A DNA stretch of 64,000 bases from Marinibacterium sp050389775 (lineage in GTDB: Bacteria; Pseudomonadota; Alphaproteobacteria; Rhodobacterales; Rhodobacteraceae): contig NZ_CP177144.1 of assembly GCF_050389775.1 (NCBI RefSeq), positions 558,001-622,000 on the forward strand. The letters are read 5' to 3'. Below, piece by piece: positions 62,460-64,000 of the stretch. The translations under genes and the position numbers were made by a program. Numbering within the stretch: the first letter of the stretch is position 1; each line of letters starts with the position of its first letter. Under the pieces are notes generated by a model. That model made no database searches. It had not been told where the DNA came from and was given only the letters and a program-made list of their open reading frames with translations.

Positions 62460-63245
62460 ATGCGCGCTTTGAAAATCGCCGCAACGGGCATGAGCGCCCA
62501 GCAATTGCGGGTCGAGACCATTTCGAACAACCTGGCCAACATGAACACCACCGCCTACAACGCCCGGCGGGCAGAGTTCTCGGACCTGCATTACCAGCAG
62601 GTCTCGCGGGCCGGGTCGATCAATGCCAGCGACGGGACGGTCCTGCCGACCGGGGTGCAGGTCGGGCTGGGGGTGCGGCCCTCGTCGATCACCGTGCACC
62701 TGGCCCAGGGCGCCCTGGCGCAGACGGGCAATGACCTGGACCTGGCGGTCGAGGGGCTAGGCTATTTCGAGGTCACGCTGCCGTCGGGCCAGGCTGCCTA
62801 TACCCGCGACGGGTCGTTCAAACGCTCGCCCGACGGGCTGATCGTGACGTCGGACGGCTTTTCCGTCGTGCCCGAGATCACCATCCCCACCGATGCCCGG
62901 TCGATTTCGATCAATGCCGCTGGCGAGGTCTATGCCTATTTCATCGACAACAACGAAGGCCAGCTGCTGGGCGAGCTGACCCTCTCCGGCTTCGCCAACG
63001 CCAAGGGGCTGGAGGCCATGGGCAACAACCTGTTCACCGAAACCGAGGCCTCGGGGCCGGCGCTGGTGTCCAGCCCGGGCGAAGACGGGCTGGGATGGTT
63101 GCGACAGGGTTACCTGGAGGGCAGCTCGGTCGACGCGGTGCGCGAGGTAACCGAACTGATCGAGGCCCAGCGGGGCTACGAGATGAACGCCAAGGTGATC
63201 TCGGCCGCCGACCAGATGATGGGCGCAACGACGCAGGTGAGATGA
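62460..63245 (+). CDS. flgG: Flagellar distal rod protein FlgG
   Basis: This 261-residue distal rod protein starts with MRALKIAATGMSAQQLRVETISNNLANMNTTAYNARRAEF and ends with EGSSVDAVREVTELIEAQRGYEMNAKVISAADQMM, both diagnostic for FlgG. Length is normal. The stop overlaps flgA by four bases. Confidence 0.96.
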   Translation: MRALKIAATGMSAQQLRVETISNNLANMNTTAYNARRAEFSDLHYQQVSRAGSINASDGTVLPTGVQVGLGVRPSSITVHLAQGALAQTGNDLDLAVEGLGYFEVTLPSGQAAYTRDGSFKRSPDGLIVTSDGFSVVPEITIPTDARSISINAAGEVYAYFIDNNEGQLLGELTLSGFANAKGLEAMGNNLFTETEASGPALVSSPGEDGLGWLRQGYLEGSSVDAVREVTELIEAQRGYEMNAKVISAADQMMGATTQVR

Positions 63246-63658
63246 TGCGCAGCCTGCTTGTCCTGACCCTTGTCCTGGGGCCGCCGGCCTGGGCCGACGT
63301 GCTGATCCCGCTGCGCAATATCCGCGCGCAGGAAATCGTCACCCGCGAGGATTTTCGCCAGGAGCCGGTCGATGTGCCCGGCACCTGGCCCGTCGAGGAC
63401 AGCGTGGACGGGCTGGAATCCCGGGTGGCGCTTTATGCCGGGCGGCCCGTACGCCACGGCGACCTTGGCCCGCCGGCCCTGGTCCAGCGCAACGACATCG
63501 TCACGCTGGTCTATGCGCGGGACGGGTTGCAGATCTCGACCGAAGGCCGCGCCCTGTCGCGCGGCGGGATCGGCGACACGGTGCGGGTGATGAACCTGTC
63601 CTCCAGAACGACAATCTCGGGCTGGGTGACCGAACAAGGCACGATCGAGGTACGCTGA
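63242..63658 (+). CDS. flgA: Flagella basal body P-ring formation protein FlgA
   Basis: This 138-residue periplasmic chaperone is for P-ring assembly. It has a signal peptide (SLLVLTLVLGPPAWA) and a SAF-type C-terminal domain (GDLGPPALVQRNDIVTLVYARDGLQISTEGRALSRGGIGDTVRVMNLSS). It belongs to the short type without the extra N-terminal domain. Two ATGs are adjacent (63242, 63245). The stop overlaps flgH by one base. Confidence 0.92.
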   Translation: MMRSLLVLTLVLGPPAWADVLIPLRNIRAQEIVTREDFRQEPVDVPGTWPVEDSVDGLESRVALYAGRPVRHGDLGPPALVQRNDIVTLVYARDGLQISTEGRALSRGGIGDTVRVMNLSSRTTISGWVTEQGTIEVR

Positions 63659-64000
63659 TGCGATTTTTCCCCTGGTGCGCCGCGTTTCTGCTGGCCGCCC
63701 TGGCCGGTTGCGACATGGATCCGACCGGCAAGCCGAATTTCACCCCCGTCGAAGAGGGCGATGAACAGGTGGCCATGCTGTGGCCCGGCCTGCCGATGTA
63801 TGCCGAGCCCAACCGTGCCGTCGATGGCGCGTCGCTGTGGAGCGGATCGCGGCAATCCCTGCTGGGCGACCGGCGGGCCGAGACCAAGGGCGACATCCTG
63901 ACCGTGGTGATCGAAATCGACGAAAGCGCCGAGATTTCCAACGATACCTCGCGCCAGCGATCGGGCTCCGAGAGCCTGTCGGTCCCGGGGCTGCTGGGGC
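63658..64000 (+). CDS. flgH: Flagellar L-ring protein FlgH, 3' end outside the window
   Basis: The first 114 residues of FlgH, which builds the L ring in the outer membrane, are visible. A lipoprotein signal peptide with the lipobox LAGC (Cys at about residue 18) is followed by the conserved SLWSGSRQSLLGDRRAETKGDILTVVIEIDESAEISNDTSRQRSGS. The start overlaps the flgA stop by one base. The gene continues beyond base 64000. Confidence 0.93.
   Translation, partial: MRFFPWCAAFLLAALAGCDMDPTGKPNFTPVEEGDEQVAMLWPGLPMYAEPNRAVDGASLWSGSRQSLLGDRRAETKGDILTVVIEIDESAEISNDTSRQRSGSESLSVPGLLG

Overview
The window is a high-GC, densely coded stretch of an alphaproteobacterial chromosome. It most resembles the Rhodobacteraceae / Roseobacter group. 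The pointers are the FlaF-FlbT flagellin regulators beside two short flagellins, a DUF1217 flagellar protein, an IalB-family protein, Hint-domain secreted-type proteins, Stf0-type sulfotransferases and a NasTS-controlled nitrate assimilation operon. I saw no rRNA or tRNA genes, no complete insertion sequence, no phage genes and no CRISPR array.

Layout. (1) 1-838: 3' part of a transaldolase gene. (2) 1090-16825: nitrate assimilation. nasT and nasS come first, followed by an untranslated leader that carries a two-hairpin ANTAR target and an overlapping terminator. The structural genes are nrtA, nrtB, a fused double-ATPase nrtCD, a single-domain globin, a three-repeat GAF-like protein, nirB, nirD, nasA, a TrpD2-like glycosyltransferase-fold protein and cysG. 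(3) 17027-18862: an Stf0-like sulfotransferase and serB. (4) 18882-26096: a DoeA-like M24 hydrolase divergent from a polyamine-type ABC transporter (potA, potD, a DUF1330 gene, a tandem hairpin array, potB, potC). (5) 26208-32026: minus-strand mltB-like transglycosylase, rnr, a DUF2064 transferase and dapE. (6) 32214-34887: two adjacent Hint-domain genes, the second with its catalytic residues replaced. (7) 34975-36420: minus-strand hypothetical gene, glsB-like gene and dapD. (8) 36690-42784: LOG-family protein, second sulfotransferase, rlmN, a 2-hydroxychromene-2-carboxylate isomerase-like gene, an IalB-family gene and an asparaginase. (9) 42850-50529: putrescine uptake and catabolism (aminotransferase, GntR regulator, potFGHI, FAD oxidase). 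(10) 50605-51912: UDP-glucose dehydrogenase. (11) 51990-64000: flagellar genes flgD, fliK, flgJ-like, flgN-like, two flagellins, flaF, flbT, DUF1217, fliI, flgB, flgC, fliE, fliQ, flgF, flgG, flgA and the start of flgH.

How the parts work together. Nitrate or nitrite sensed by NasS should release NasT to bind the leader hairpins and let transcription pass the terminator. Nitrate is then imported by NrtABCD, reduced by NasA to nitrite and by the siroheme enzyme NirBD to ammonium. CysG makes the siroheme, and the globin plausibly handles nitric oxide. The putrescine block combines an importer, a transaminase and an amine oxidase around one GntR regulator. A TGATCA-centred site lies on each side of the regulator gene. 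The flagellin pair shares a two-hairpin 5' leader just upstream of flaF and flbT, a plausible target for FlbT.

The most interesting non-coding signals are the ANTAR leader, a 28-nt-period array of six short hairpins upstream of potB, the shared flagellin leader, a symmetric element between fliI and flgB, hairpins immediately after all three transporter binding-protein genes, and two small families of dispersed intergenic repeats.
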